From Pseudolabrys sp035718275 (GTDB lineage Bacteria; Pseudomonadota; Alphaproteobacteria; Rhizobiales; Xanthobacteraceae): a stretch of DNA of 64,000 nt. Below, piece by piece: positions 54,987 to 63,654 of the stretch. How positions within the stretch are numbered: position 1 is the stretch's first letter; every line of letters starts with the position of its first letter. Below the pieces are notes generated by a model. The model was given only the letters and a program-made list of their open reading frames with translations. It made no database searches and was not told where the DNA came from. The position numbers and the translations under genes were made by a program. The DNA is taken from NCBI GenBank assembly GCA_035718275.1, contig DASTHI010000048.1, positions 1 to 64,000 of the forward strand, read 5' to 3'.

Positions 54987-55130
54987 CGGTGCGGACGGTA
55001 CGATCGGGGCTTGATATCGATTTCCAGGAATTCTAGTTGCACGGTAACTGATGCGAGGCCGGGAAGACCCTGCGCAGAGGATTGCGTTCCACCGGAAGAA
55101 GGATGAGCGCCAGAGTGAGGAGTGTTGAAC

Positions 55131-57335
55131 ATGGATGACAAAACAAAAACCGCGCCTGCCGCCGGATGTCCGGTCGCGCGTACCGCGGCCCGGACCAACC
55201 GCGACTGGTGGCCGGACGGGCTGGATATCCAGATGCTGCATCGGAATTCGGACTTGTCCGATCCCATGGACAAGGATTTCGACTATGCCAAGGAGTTCAA
55301 CAGCCTCGACCTGAGCGCCGTGATCAAGGACCTGAATGCCTTGATGACCGAGTCGCAGGAGTGGTGGCCCGCCGACTTCGGTCATTACGGCGGCTTGATG
55401 ATCCGAATGGCATGGCACAGTGCGGGCACATACAGAATCACGGACGGCCGTGGCGGCGCCGGTGCCGGTCAGCAGCGTTTCGCACCGCTCAACTCATGGC
55501 CTGACAACGCCAATCTCGACAAGGCTCGCCGGCTGTTGTGGCCGATCAAGCAGAAATATGGTCGGAAGATCTCATGGGCCGACCTGATGATTCTGGCCGG
55601 CAACGTTGCCCTCGAATCCATGGGCTTCAAGACTTTCGGTTTTGCCGGCGGCCGCAAGGACGTATGGGAGCCTGAAGAACTGTTTTGGGGCCCGGAAGGA
55701 AGCTGGCTCGGCGACGAACGCTACAGCGGCGAACGGCAGCTCGCGGAACCGCTCGGCGCAGTGCAGATGGGCCTCATCTATGTCAATCCAGAAGGGCCGA
55801 ACGGCAACCCGGACCCGATCGCAGCGGCCAAGGACATCCGCGAAACGTTCTACCGTATGGCCATGAACGACGAAGAAACCGTTGCGCTGATCGCCGGTGG
55901 CCATACTTTCGGCAAGACCCACGGCGCCGGCGATCCCTCGCTGGTCGGACCAGAGCCGGAAGCTGGCGCACTCGAAGACCAGGGACTCGGCTGGAAGAGC
56001 AAATTCAGAACCGGCGTCGGCTGCGACGCAATTACCGGTGGCCCGGAGGTGACCTGGTCCCAGACTCCCACCAAATGGAGCAACAATTTTTTCAAGAACC
56101 TCTTCGAAAACGAATGGGAGCTCACAAAGAGCCCAGCCGGCGCGCAACAATGGCAAGCCAAGAATGCGGAACCGACGATTCCGGACGCGTTCGACAAGTC
56201 GAAGAAGCATGTGCCAACTATGCTGACCACCGACTTGTCGCTGCGCTTCGATCCCGCCTACGAGAAAATTTCGCGGCGCTTTTACGAAAACCCGGATCAG
56301 TTCGCTGATGCGTTCGCCCGCGCCTGGTTCAAGCTCACGCACCGCGACATGGGCCCGCGTGCACGCTATTTGGGCCCACTAGTGCCGAAGGAAGTGCTGA
56401 TCTGGCAAGATCCGATCCCCGAAATTGATCACCCGCTTATCGATGATAGGGACATCGCCGCTCTCAAGGCGAAGATCCTGGCCTCGGGTCTCACGGTGCC
56501 GCAGCTCGTCTCGACAGCGTGGGCGTCGGCATCGAGTTTCCGCGGCTCCGACAAACGCGGCGGTGCGAACGGGGCACGGATTCGGCTGGCACCGCAGAAA
56601 GACTGGGAGGTCAATCAACCGACTCAGCTCGCGGCCGTCCTCCGCAAACTCGAAGCGATCCAGAACGACTTCAACACCTCGGCCTCGGGGGGCAAGAAAG
56701 TCTCGCTTGCCGATCTGATCGTACTTGGCGGCTGCGCGGCGGTGGAAAAAGCCGCGAAGGATGCCGGCCTCGATGTGAAGGTTCCCTTTGATCCGGGGCG
56801 CATGGACGCGTCGCAGGAGCAAACAGATGTTGAATCGTTCGCGCCTCTCGAGCCGCGAGCCGACGGCTTCCGCAACTACGTCAACAGCAAGAGGCATCAA
56901 TTCATGAGTCCTGAGGAGGCGCTGGTAGACCGGGCACAACTGCTGCGGTTGACGGGACCAGAGATGACGGTTCTCGTCGGCGGGCTGCGCGTCCTCGGTG
57001 CGAATGCCGGAGCCTCCAAGCACGGTGTCTTCACGGACCGGCCGGAGAGGCTCACGAACGATTTCTTCGTCAACCTGCTCGATATGCGCACGCAATGGTC
57101 GCCAGCTGGCGAGAACCTCTACGAAGGGCGCGACCGCAAGACAAACAAACTCAGGTGGACGGGCACGCGTGTCGACCTGATCTTCGGTTCGCATGCGCAG
57201 CTCCGCGCGATCGCGGAAGTCTACGGTTGCGCCGATTCGCTGCAAAAATTCGTGAAGGACTTCGTCGCGGCCTGGACCAAGGTGATGAATGCTGACCGCT
57301 TCGATCTTGGCGCGGTGCAGAAAAAGGCAGCATAA
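55131..57335 (+). CDS. katG: Catalase-peroxidase
   Basis: A 734-residue bifunctional heme enzyme that destroys hydrogen peroxide. The distal site is GLMIRMAWHSAGTYR with the catalytic Arg, Trp and His. The Met-Tyr-Trp adduct partners are that Trp, the tyrosine in LIYVNPEGPNG and the methionine in YRMAMNDEETVAL. The proximal heme ligand is in LIAGGHTFGKTHGAGDPSLV. The inactive C-terminal half (about 420-734) duplicates the fold. ATG 55131 follows GAGGAG by eight bases. No oxyR or furA gene is adjacent. Confidence 0.97.
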   Translation: MDDKTKTAPAAGCPVARTAARTNRDWWPDGLDIQMLHRNSDLSDPMDKDFDYAKEFNSLDLSAVIKDLNALMTESQEWWPADFGHYGGLMIRMAWHSAGTYRITDGRGGAGAGQQRFAPLNSWPDNANLDKARRLLWPIKQKYGRKISWADLMILAGNVALESMGFKTFGFAGGRKDVWEPEELFWGPEGSWLGDERYSGERQLAEPLGAVQMGLIYVNPEGPNGNPDPIAAAKDIRETFYRMAMNDEETVALIAGGHTFGKTHGAGDPSLVGPEPEAGALEDQGLGWKSKFRTGVGCDAITGGPEVTWSQTPTKWSNNFFKNLFENEWELTKSPAGAQQWQAKNAEPTIPDAFDKSKKHVPTMLTTDLSLRFDPAYEKISRRFYENPDQFADAFARAWFKLTHRDMGPRARYLGPLVPKEVLIWQDPIPEIDHPLIDDRDIAALKAKILASGLTVPQLVSTAWASASSFRGSDKRGGANGARIRLAPQKDWEVNQPTQLAAVLRKLEAIQNDFNTSASGGKKVSLADLIVLGGCAAVEKAAKDAGLDVKVPFDPGRMDASQEQTDVESFAPLEPRADGFRNYVNSKRHQFMSPEEALVDRAQLLRLTGPEMTVLVGGLRVLGANAGASKHGVFTDRPERLTNDFFVNLLDMRTQWSPAGENLYEGRDRKTNKLRWTGTRVDLIFGSHAQLRAIAEVYGCADSLQKFVKDFVAAWTKVMNADRFDLGAVQKKAA

Positions 57336-57356
57336 GCACGCAACCGATAAGAAACG

Positions 57357-57384
57357 AAACGGCCGGGGAACCCGGCCGTTTTTT
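57357..57384 (+). terminator. Rho-independent terminator of katG
   Basis: AACGGCCGGG pairs perfectly with CCCGGCCGTT around a GAA loop and is followed by a run of T, 21 bases after the katG stop. It also separates katG from the converging fabI gene. Confidence 0.92.
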
Positions 57385-57424
57385 GATCGCGTTGGCGTTC
57401 CCGCGAAACATCACAGCAGAACGT

Positions 57425-58249
57425 TTATTGCCCCCCGTTCTCCACCTTGCCTTGGGCAGCCTTGAGTGCTTCCGGCTGCGGCATGGCAATGATGTTGTAC
57501 CCCGAATCGACGAAATGAATATCACCGGTCACCCCGGTCGACAGGTCGGAGAGGAGATAGAGTCCAGCCCCGCCCAATTCCTCGAGGGTCACACCACGCC
57601 CAAGAGGTGCATATTTCTGCTGAAAGGCAAACATGTAGCGTGCATCCGTAATCCCCGCGCCGGCGAGCGTGCGAATGGGTCCGGCCGAGATAGCGTTCAC
57701 ACGTATTTTCTGCGGCCCGAAATCGACCGCAAGGTAGCGGACAGACGCTTCCAGTGCCGCTTTAGCTACGCCCATGACGTTGTAATTGGGCATCGCGCGA
57801 AGGCCGCCGTTATACGTCAATGTCACCATGGCACCGCCGTTCGGCATAAGCGCTGCGGCGCGCTTTGCTGCCTCTGTGAAGGCGTAACACGAGATCACCA
57901 TCGTGCGGATGAAGTTCTCGCGCGTAGAATCCGCGTAGCGGCCTTTGAGTTCGTTCTTGTCGGAGAAAGCGATAGCGTGCACGAGAAAATCCATCGTTCC
58001 CCATTGATCTCTGATTTCGTCAAAGACGGCATCGACGGATGCGATGTCCTCGACGTCGCATGGCATCACGAACGATGACCCGACCTCTTGAGCCAACGGA
58101 CGTACCCGCTTGGAGAGCGCATCACCTTGATATGTGAAGGCGAGCTCCGCGCCGTGTTGCGCAAGCGTCTTGGCAATACCCCACGCGATAGAGTGATCGT
58201 TGGCCACCCCCATGATCAATCCGCGTTTTCCTTGCATCAGCCCCGGCAT
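57425..58249 (-). CDS. fabI: Enoyl-[acyl-carrier-protein] reductase (NADH) FabI
   Basis: A 274-residue short-chain reductase for the last step of each fatty-acid elongation cycle. The cofactor loop is GLIMGVANDHSIAWGIAKTL and the active site has Tyr146, Tyr156 and Lys163 in TYNGGLRAMPNYNVMGVAKA, the same spacing as E. coli FabI. Residues DSGYNIIAMPQP close the fold. AGGA lies before the ATG. It is third in the fabA-fabB-fabI operon, 138 bases after fabB. Confidence 0.96.
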   Translation of the reverse strand: MPGLMQGKRGLIMGVANDHSIAWGIAKTLAQHGAELAFTYQGDALSKRVRPLAQEVGSSFVMPCDVEDIASVDAVFDEIRDQWGTMDFLVHAIAFSDKNELKGRYADSTRENFIRTMVISCYAFTEAAKRAAALMPNGGAMVTLTYNGGLRAMPNYNVMGVAKAALEASVRYLAVDFGPQKIRVNAISAGPIRTLAGAGITDARYMFAFQQKYAPLGRGVTLEELGGAGLYLLSDLSTGVTGDIHFVDSGYNIIAMPQPEALKAAQGKVENGGQ

Positions 58250-58387
58250 CTGGATTCCTGCATCGTCCTGGTCAAATCCTCTCGAAACTAGCCTCGATGC
58301 GTTAAAACTGGACCGGGAAACCCGACAGCTTCGCCGCGTCGCCCTGAAGGTGGCGAATCCAGCCCATCCTTGTCTGCTTTTCGTGGG

Positions 58388-59605
58388 TCACACATCCAAA
58401 TGCTTCAACACAACTGAAGCGTTGGTGCCACCGAAGCCGAAGGAATTTGAGAGCACGCAGCCGAGCGAAACATTGTCTGTACGCTCGCGAACAATTGGAA
58501 CATCGGAGAATGCCGGATCGAGATTTTCGATATTGGCGCTCGCGCAAATGAAGCCGCTGTGCATCATCAATAACGAATAGATCGCCTCCTGCACTCCGGT
58601 GGCTCCCAGCGAATGTCCCGTCAACGACTTGGTGGCGGAAATCGGCGGACATTTCGTGCCGAAAACTTCCCGGATCGCCTCGATTTCTTTCAAATCCCCG
58701 ATCGGAGTCGAGGTCGCGTGGGGATTGATGTAATCGACCGGCGCTCTGACATTGGCGAGCGCCATCTTCATGCAGCGAACGGCGCCTTCGCCTGATGGGG
58801 CTACCATGTCATATCCGTCGGAAGTCGCACCGTAGCCGGCAACCTCCGCATAGATCTTAGCGCCGCGCGCCCTGGCGTGTTCGAGCTCTTCAAGTACCAG
58901 AACTCCAGCGCCGCCCGCGATCACGAATCCGTCGCGATCCTTGTCATAAGCGCGGGATGCCTTTTCCGGGGTATCGTTGAATTTCGAAGACATAGCCCCC
59001 ATCGCATCGAACAGAACCGACAAGGACCAGTCCAGCTCCTCGCATCCGCCTGCGAAAACGAGATCCTGCTTGCCCCATTGGATTAGTTCGGCGGCGTTGC
59101 CGATGCAGTGATTGGATGTGGCGCACGCCGATGAAATCGAGTAGTTCACGCCTTTTATCTTGAACCAGGTCGCCAGAGTCGCCGAAGCCGTCGATGACAT
59201 CGCTTTAGGGACTGCGAAGGGACCTACCCGTTTCGGCCCTTTGCTGCGGGCCGTATCGGCGGCATCGATGATGGCGCGGCACGAGGGTCCTCCGGAGCCC
59301 ATCACGATCCCCGTTCGCTCGTCGGAAATTTCCCGTTCTTCAAGACCGGCATCGCGTATCGCCTGGTCCATCGCCACATGATTCCAGGCCGCACCGCCGC
59401 CGAGGAAGCGCATGGCTCGGCGGTCGACAACCTCGTCAGGATCCAGGCGAGGAGCTCCATGCACCTGACAACGAAATCCCAGCTCGGCATATTTCTCGGC
59501 CCGCACGATGCCGGACTTCCCCTCGCGAAGGCTCGCCAACACTTCCTGCGTATTGTTTCCGATGGAAGAGACGATGCCCATTCCGGTAACGACGACACGT
59601 CGCAT
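58388..59605 (-). CDS. fabB: Beta-ketoacyl-ACP synthase I FabB
   Basis: A 405-residue condensing enzyme of the KAS I group that extends unsaturated intermediates. The nucleophile is Cys161 in ISSACATSNHCIGNA; the two histidines are in INPHATSTPIGD and SLTGHSLGATGVQEA, with the conserved lysine in ATKSLTGH. A start MRRVVVTGMGIVSSIGNNTQ is typical. It lies downstream of fabA, and the pair makes the cis double bond and carries it forward. Confidence 0.96.
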   Translation of the reverse strand: MRRVVVTGMGIVSSIGNNTQEVLASLREGKSGIVRAEKYAELGFRCQVHGAPRLDPDEVVDRRAMRFLGGGAAWNHVAMDQAIRDAGLEEREISDERTGIVMGSGGPSCRAIIDAADTARSKGPKRVGPFAVPKAMSSTASATLATWFKIKGVNYSISSACATSNHCIGNAAELIQWGKQDLVFAGGCEELDWSLSVLFDAMGAMSSKFNDTPEKASRAYDKDRDGFVIAGGAGVLVLEELEHARARGAKIYAEVAGYGATSDGYDMVAPSGEGAVRCMKMALANVRAPVDYINPHATSTPIGDLKEIEAIREVFGTKCPPISATKSLTGHSLGATGVQEAIYSLLMMHSGFICASANIENLDPAFSDVPIVRERTDNVSLGCVLSNSFGFGGTNASVVLKHLDV

Positions 59606-59691
59606 AGGCTATGACCTTTTGAATTCCCACGAAGGTTTGTAGCGAACTGCGGCCCGTGATTGGCCGGGGCGATCCGACAGCCGCTCCGGCG

Positions 59692-60234
59692 TCAAGCGCC
59701 ACTCGGCTGCAATGCTTCATCCTGCTTGAAGAGACCTACTTTCAGATCGCTCGCTCGATAAATGACATTCCCATCCGCAGAAAGCCAGCCATCCGCAATA
59801 CCCAGCACAAGTTTGGAGCGCATCACGCGCTTGATGTCGATGCCATAGATGACTTTCTTCACCGTCGGAAGCACCTGTCCGGAAAACTTCAGCTCACCGA
59901 GACCGAGCGCCCTGCCCTTGCCCGGCGCACCGAGCCAGCCGAGGAAAAAGCCAACCAGCTGCCAAAGCGCATCGAGTCCGAGACATCCGGGCATGACAGG
60001 GTCGCCCTTGAAATGGCAAAGGAAAAACCAAAGGTCGGGTTTGACCTCAAGCTCGGCGCGGATCAAGCCTTTCCCGTGCTCCCCACCTTCGTCACTGATC
60101 TCGGATATCCGGTCAAACATGAGCATGGGCGGCAAGGGCAGCTGCGCATTGCCCGCACCGAACAACTCGCCGCGGCCGCACGCGAGCAGATCTTCGTACT
60201 CGAACCTGTGTCGCCTCTTTTCCATAATCGACAT
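59692..60234 (-). CDS. fabA: 3-hydroxydecanoyl-ACP dehydratase/isomerase FabA
   Basis: A 180-residue hot-dog-fold enzyme that dehydrates 3-hydroxydecanoyl-ACP and isomerises the trans-2 product to cis-3, the branch to unsaturated fatty acids. FEYEDLLACGRGELFGAGNA is the family opening; catalytic His74 lies in FFLCHFKGDPVMPG and Asp88 in GCLGLDALWQLVGFFLGWLG. I chose ATG 60234 (MSIMEKRRHR) by family length; ATG 60267 and 60312 are in frame upstream. It is first of fabA-fabB-fabI and divergent from irr, with about 230 bases between. Confidence 0.95.
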   Translation of the reverse strand: MSIMEKRRHRFEYEDLLACGRGELFGAGNAQLPLPPMLMFDRISEISDEGGEHGKGLIRAELEVKPDLWFFLCHFKGDPVMPGCLGLDALWQLVGFFLGWLGAPGKGRALGLGELKFSGQVLPTVKKVIYGIDIKRVMRSKLVLGIADGWLSADGNVIYRASDLKVGLFKQDEALQPSGA

Positions 60235-60462
60235 ATCCCCGCGGGCGGGGCTCGGCTCAAATTCCATCCGGAGTTGGTAACACACCGAACCAGTCGGGCA
60301 AAGATGGCGCAAACCCGCGGCTATCCACCGCTTAGCAAGAACTATGACAAAATGGCCCTTAGAGGCTCAATTGCGAGGCGGTTGCATCTGGCGGCGCCCT
60401 TTCGTATATGTTGCAAATGCGAAGCGTTTCACAGGTGAACGGCAGATTCTGCGGTCGAACAA

Positions 60463-60954
60463 ATGATTGCAACGCGTAAGACTATCGTGTCGAACTTGAT
60501 GGCGGCGGGACAGCGTCCATCGCCGGATCGATCCGCACTCACGGGATGCCCTTGGCACGATGTCAAAGCGATGTTGCGCGAGGTCGGCCTGCGACCCACG
60601 CGCCAGCGCATGGCCCTGGGTTGGCTCCTCTTCGGCAAGGGAGACCGTCATTTGACGGCAGAGATGCTCTACGAAGAGGCCACCCGAGCCAAAGTACCGG
60701 TCTCACTCGCGACAATTTACAACACGCTGCATCAGTTCACCGAGGTCGGGCTGTTGCGCCAGGTCGCTGTGGATGGATCAAAGGCCTACTTCGACACGAA
60801 CGCTACTGCGCATCACCACTTCTTTGTCGAAGGGGACGATGAAGTGCTGGACATCCCGGATGCGGATGTCGTCATCGAAAAAACGCCGGCGCCGCCTGAA
60901 GGGTTCGAAATCGCTCGTGTGGACGTCGTCGTCAGGCTGCGTAGGAAAGCTTGA
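60463..60954 (+). CDS. irr: Iron response regulator Irr (Fur family, heme-responsive)
   Basis: A 163-residue Fur-family regulator. The heme regulatory motif GCPWHDV (28-34) and the histidine cluster His117-119 in ATAHHHFFVEGDDE identify the Bradyrhizobium-type Irr, which controls iron and heme genes and is degraded when heme is available. The winged helix has LRPTRQRMALGWLLFGKGDR and VSLATIYNTLHQFTEVGLLR. Unlike the Fur/Mur gene at 33445 it has the N-terminal Cys-Pro motif. It is divergent from the fabA operon, an arrangement known in Rhizobiales. Confidence 0.95.
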   Translation: MIATRKTIVSNLMAAGQRPSPDRSALTGCPWHDVKAMLREVGLRPTRQRMALGWLLFGKGDRHLTAEMLYEEATRAKVPVSLATIYNTLHQFTEVGLLRQVAVDGSKAYFDTNATAHHHFFVEGDDEVLDIPDADVVIEKTPAPPEGFEIARVDVVVRLRRKA

Positions 60955-60956
60955 TC

Positions 60957-60986
60957 CCGTCAAGTCTGTCATGCGCCCGTTGACGG
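60957..60986 (+). terminator. Possible irr terminator
   Basis: CCGTCAA (60957-60963) pairs with TTGACGG (60980-60986) around a 16-base loop; CCATATTTTT follows. The large loop makes it weak. Confidence 0.4.
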
Positions 60987-61005
60987 CCATATTTTTCCCA
61001 ACGAG

Positions 61006-61551
61006 TTAATCGATCTTCTCGTTCGGATATGCTCCCCACAATCGTTCCTGGTGGACATAGCCTTCAAACCCTTTTCCGCTGAAATAGCACCACTTGCCGT
61101 CGCACGATTTCAGCATGCCCAGGACGCCAGACTGCAGGCGCGCGGTCACGGGCGAGTCGTTTTCCGGGCTGGCATAAAGCGGGACGAGGTCGTCCTTGGA
61201 CTTTGGAACAACCATTGCCATGCGCCTGCCGGACAGGAGTGAGTGGTAAACCCACCCTTCCGCACCTTCCCAATCACGAATGCGGCGCCAGTTCTCGAAT
61301 TCGGCGGTTATCTCGACCGGCATTCCGGCATGGGTGTAAACCCAGCGCACCTCCTGGTCCTTGTTGGGGCCCGAACGCACATTGACCCGGTCCGACTTGA
61401 GGCTAACAAAACGCGGGACGGGAAAGCCGCTGACCGACCCGGTAATAATGTCACCGGCGGGATGTGCGGGCGCCACCTGGAACATGACCAGGCAGGCCGC
61501 CAATGCCAGCCTCCCCATCGCGTCTCGGAAGCTTTGTGTTGTCAGGTCCAT
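61006..61551 (-). CDS. Exported SH3-domain protein
   Basis: A 181-residue protein with a signal peptide (hydrophobic about 14-30, cleavage near APAHPA). The mature part has a bacterial SH3 repeat (about 48-110: RVNVRSGPNKDQEVRWVYTH and WRRIRDWEGAEGWVYHSLL) and a second, similar repeat (about 120-175: PLYASPENDSPVTARLQSGV, WCYFSGKGFEGYVHQERLW). Such proteins bind cell wall or act in the periplasm; no enzyme is implied. ATG 61551 is used; ATG 61518 is an alternative. It is divergent from the dehydrogenase gene. Confidence 0.85.
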   Translation of the reverse strand: MDLTTQSFRDAMGRLALAACLVMFQVAPAHPAGDIITGSVSGFPVPRFVSLKSDRVNVRSGPNKDQEVRWVYTHAGMPVEITAEFENWRRIRDWEGAEGWVYHSLLSGRRMAMVVPKSKDDLVPLYASPENDSPVTARLQSGVLGMLKSCDGKWCYFSGKGFEGYVHQERLWGAYPNEKID

Positions 61552-61660
61552 CTGCTAGGAAAAAAGAAACAGTCTGGCCGGGCGGGCAGTGTCGGCGAGC
61601 GCGGTTAACGAGCCCTGAATCGAATTACGCCGGCAGCAGTCGGGGCATGGTCGAGAGGAG

Positions 61661-62662
61661 ATGGCGAAGACCAAAAAGCCTCTGGTTATTGTCACTCGCA
61701 AGCTGCCCGACTCGATCGAGCTGCGCATGCGGGAACTTTTCGACGCGCGGTTCAATGCCGACGACAAGCCAATGACGCAGAGCCAGTTGGCGGAAGCGGT
61801 GAGGACTGCGGACGTGCTCGTACCAACCGTCACCGACAAGATAGATGCCTCGGTTCTCAGCAAGGCCGGAGAGCGGCTGAAGCTCATCGCCAATTTCGGC
61901 AACGGCGTGGACAACATCGACGTCACGACTGCGATTCAGCGCGGCATTACTGTGACCAATACGCCAGGCGTTTTGACCGAGGATACTGCCGACATGACGA
62001 TGGCATTGATCCTCGCGGTTCCCCGTCGATTGGTGGAAGGCTCGCACGTCCTGACCGATGACAAAGATTGGACCGGCTGGTCGCCGACCTGGATGCTCGG
62101 TCACCGCATCTGGGGAAAGCGTCTCGGCATCATAGGCATGGGACGCATCGGCCAAGCGGTGGCACGGCGGGCACGCGCATTCGGTCTTCAGATCCATTAT
62201 CACAACCGGCGCCGTGTCGCGCCGAAGATCGAGGAAGAGCTTGATGCAACGTACTGGGAAAGCCTCGATCAGATGCTTGCCCGCATGGACATCATATCGG
62301 TGAATTGTCCGCACACGCCTGCAACTTATCATCTTCTCTCGGCGAGGCGGCTCAAACACTTGCGCCCGGAGGCCTACATCGTGAACACATCGCGCGGTGA
62401 GGTTATCGACGAGAACGCGCTCGCGCGCCTGATCGAAGCCGGGGAGATCGCCGGCGCCGGGCTCGATGTCTTCGAGCACGAACCGGCCGTCAATCCCAAA
62501 CTGGTCAAGCTCGCGCGTGCTGGAAAGGTTGTTCTGCTGCCGCATACCGGGTCCGCGACGATCGAGGGGCGGATCGACATGGGAGAAAAAGTCATCATCA
62601 ACATCAGAACTTTCATGGACGGCCATCGGCCCCCTGATCGCGTTCTGCCGAGCATGTTGTAG
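61661..62662 (+). CDS. D-isomer-specific 2-hydroxyacid dehydrogenase (glyoxylate/hydroxypyruvate reductase type)
   Basis: A 333-residue NAD(P)-dependent dehydrogenase. The Rossmann motif is GIIGMGRIGQAVARRARAFG (GMGRIG at 159-164). The catalytic residues are Arg245 in NTSRGEVIDE, Glu274 in EHEPAVN and His295 in LPHTGSAT. TPGVLTEDTADMTMALIL is the family entry motif. The group includes D-glycerate dehydrogenase and glyoxylate/hydroxypyruvate reductases; the substrate is not certain. AGAGGAG sits directly before the ATG. Confidence 0.92.
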   Translation: MAKTKKPLVIVTRKLPDSIELRMRELFDARFNADDKPMTQSQLAEAVRTADVLVPTVTDKIDASVLSKAGERLKLIANFGNGVDNIDVTTAIQRGITVTNTPGVLTEDTADMTMALILAVPRRLVEGSHVLTDDKDWTGWSPTWMLGHRIWGKRLGIIGMGRIGQAVARRARAFGLQIHYHNRRRVAPKIEEELDATYWESLDQMLARMDIISVNCPHTPATYHLLSARRLKHLRPEAYIVNTSRGEVIDENALARLIEAGEIAGAGLDVFEHEPAVNPKLVKLARAGKVVLLPHTGSATIEGRIDMGEKVIINIRTFMDGHRPPDRVLPSML

Positions 62663-62709
62663 TTTTCATTTCCTCGCCAGTCACAGATCGCTGCGGGCCT
62701 GCGCTACAA

Positions 62710-63510
62710 CTAGGCCTGCGATGACAACTGCTTGATGCTCGGCTTTTCGCCCGAGAGCGGATTCGCCGGATCCCACGCATAATAAAGGGTCTCGAAACGC
62801 ATCGAGCGTGCATCCACCATAAGAAGCCGGCCGACCAGTCCTTCTCCGAAGCCGACGATCTCGCGGATCACTTCCAGAGCCATCAAAGAGCCCAGAACGC
62901 CCGGCAGTGCGCCCAATATCCCGGCTTCGGCGCAAACAGGAATCGTCCCTGCTGGCGGGGGCTCCGGGAAAAGACAGCGGTAGGTCGGGTTGCGCTTTCC
63001 GTCAGGAGCCGTCTCGTGGGCTCGCAGCGTTGTCAGCGAGCCATCGAATGTGCCAAGTGCGGCGGTGACGAGAGGTTTTTTTGCGAAGTAGCACGCATCC
63101 GAAACGAGATAGCGCGTGGAAAAATTATCGGATCCGTCGGCGACGATGTCGTAATTCCCGATCAGGGTCATTGCATTCTCGGCCGTCAGTCGGACACGAT
63201 ACGTTTCGATCTTCACGTGCGGGTTCAGGCGCCTCACTGCCGATGCGGCACGCTCGACCTTGGCATGGCCGATGTCGTCGGTTGTGAAAATCACCTGTCG
63301 CTGCAGGTTCGACAGTGACACCTGGTCATCGTCGACTACGCCGATTGTGCCGATGCCGGCCGCCGCGAGATACAGCATCACGGGCGCGCCAAGTCCGCCG
63401 GCGCCGATGACGAGGACTCTCGCGGCCTTGAGTTTGGCTTGTCCGGGCCCGCCCACTTCACGCAGCACGAGATGGCGGGCATAGCGTTCGAGTTCGGTGG
63501 AATCGAGCAT
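62710..63510 (-). CDS. HesA/MoeB/ThiF family adenylyltransferase
   Basis: A 266-residue E1-like enzyme. It opens ELERYARHLVLREVGGPGQA-KLKAARVLVIGAGGLGAPVM with the ATP-binding G-x-G-G-L-G motif, then SLSNLQRQVIFTTDDIGHAK and NYDIVADGSDNFSTRYLVSD. The active-site cysteine region is TIPVCAEAGILGALPGVLGS. MoeB activates MoaD for molybdopterin and ThiF activates ThiS for thiamine; which one this serves is unclear. The two C-x2-C zinc pairs of classical MoeB are not visible (a lone Cys in YRCLFPE). ATG 63510 is the family start. Confidence 0.88.
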   Translation of the reverse strand: MLDSTELERYARHLVLREVGGPGQAKLKAARVLVIGAGGLGAPVMLYLAAAGIGTIGVVDDDQVSLSNLQRQVIFTTDDIGHAKVERAASAVRRLNPHVKIETYRVRLTAENAMTLIGNYDIVADGSDNFSTRYLVSDACYFAKKPLVTAALGTFDGSLTTLRAHETAPDGKRNPTYRCLFPEPPPAGTIPVCAEAGILGALPGVLGSLMALEVIREIVGFGEGLVGRLLMVDARSMRFETLYYAWDPANPLSGEKPSIKQLSSQA

Positions 63511-63654
63511 CGTGGTTAACCTATATGGCGCCGTCAGGCTTTGGACCAGCCCCGCTTGACGCCTGCGGGCCGGCTGCGATCCCCAACGCGCCTTGCACCT
63601 GCACTTCCAGACGCTAATGTTCAGACATCCGCGTTTCGGACCAGCGGCGAGCCG

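Larger units (their letters stand above)
54493..55130. other. Gap between pnp and katG; no gene recognised
   Basis: About 640 bases. Open frames exist on both strands (e.g. 54525-54920 plus, 54626-54826 minus) but lack ribosome binding sites, and I cannot match them to a family. It holds two mutually exclusive hairpins (54738-54780) and a palindrome (54968-54986), each listed separately. Decayed coding DNA is possible. Confidence 0.5.
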
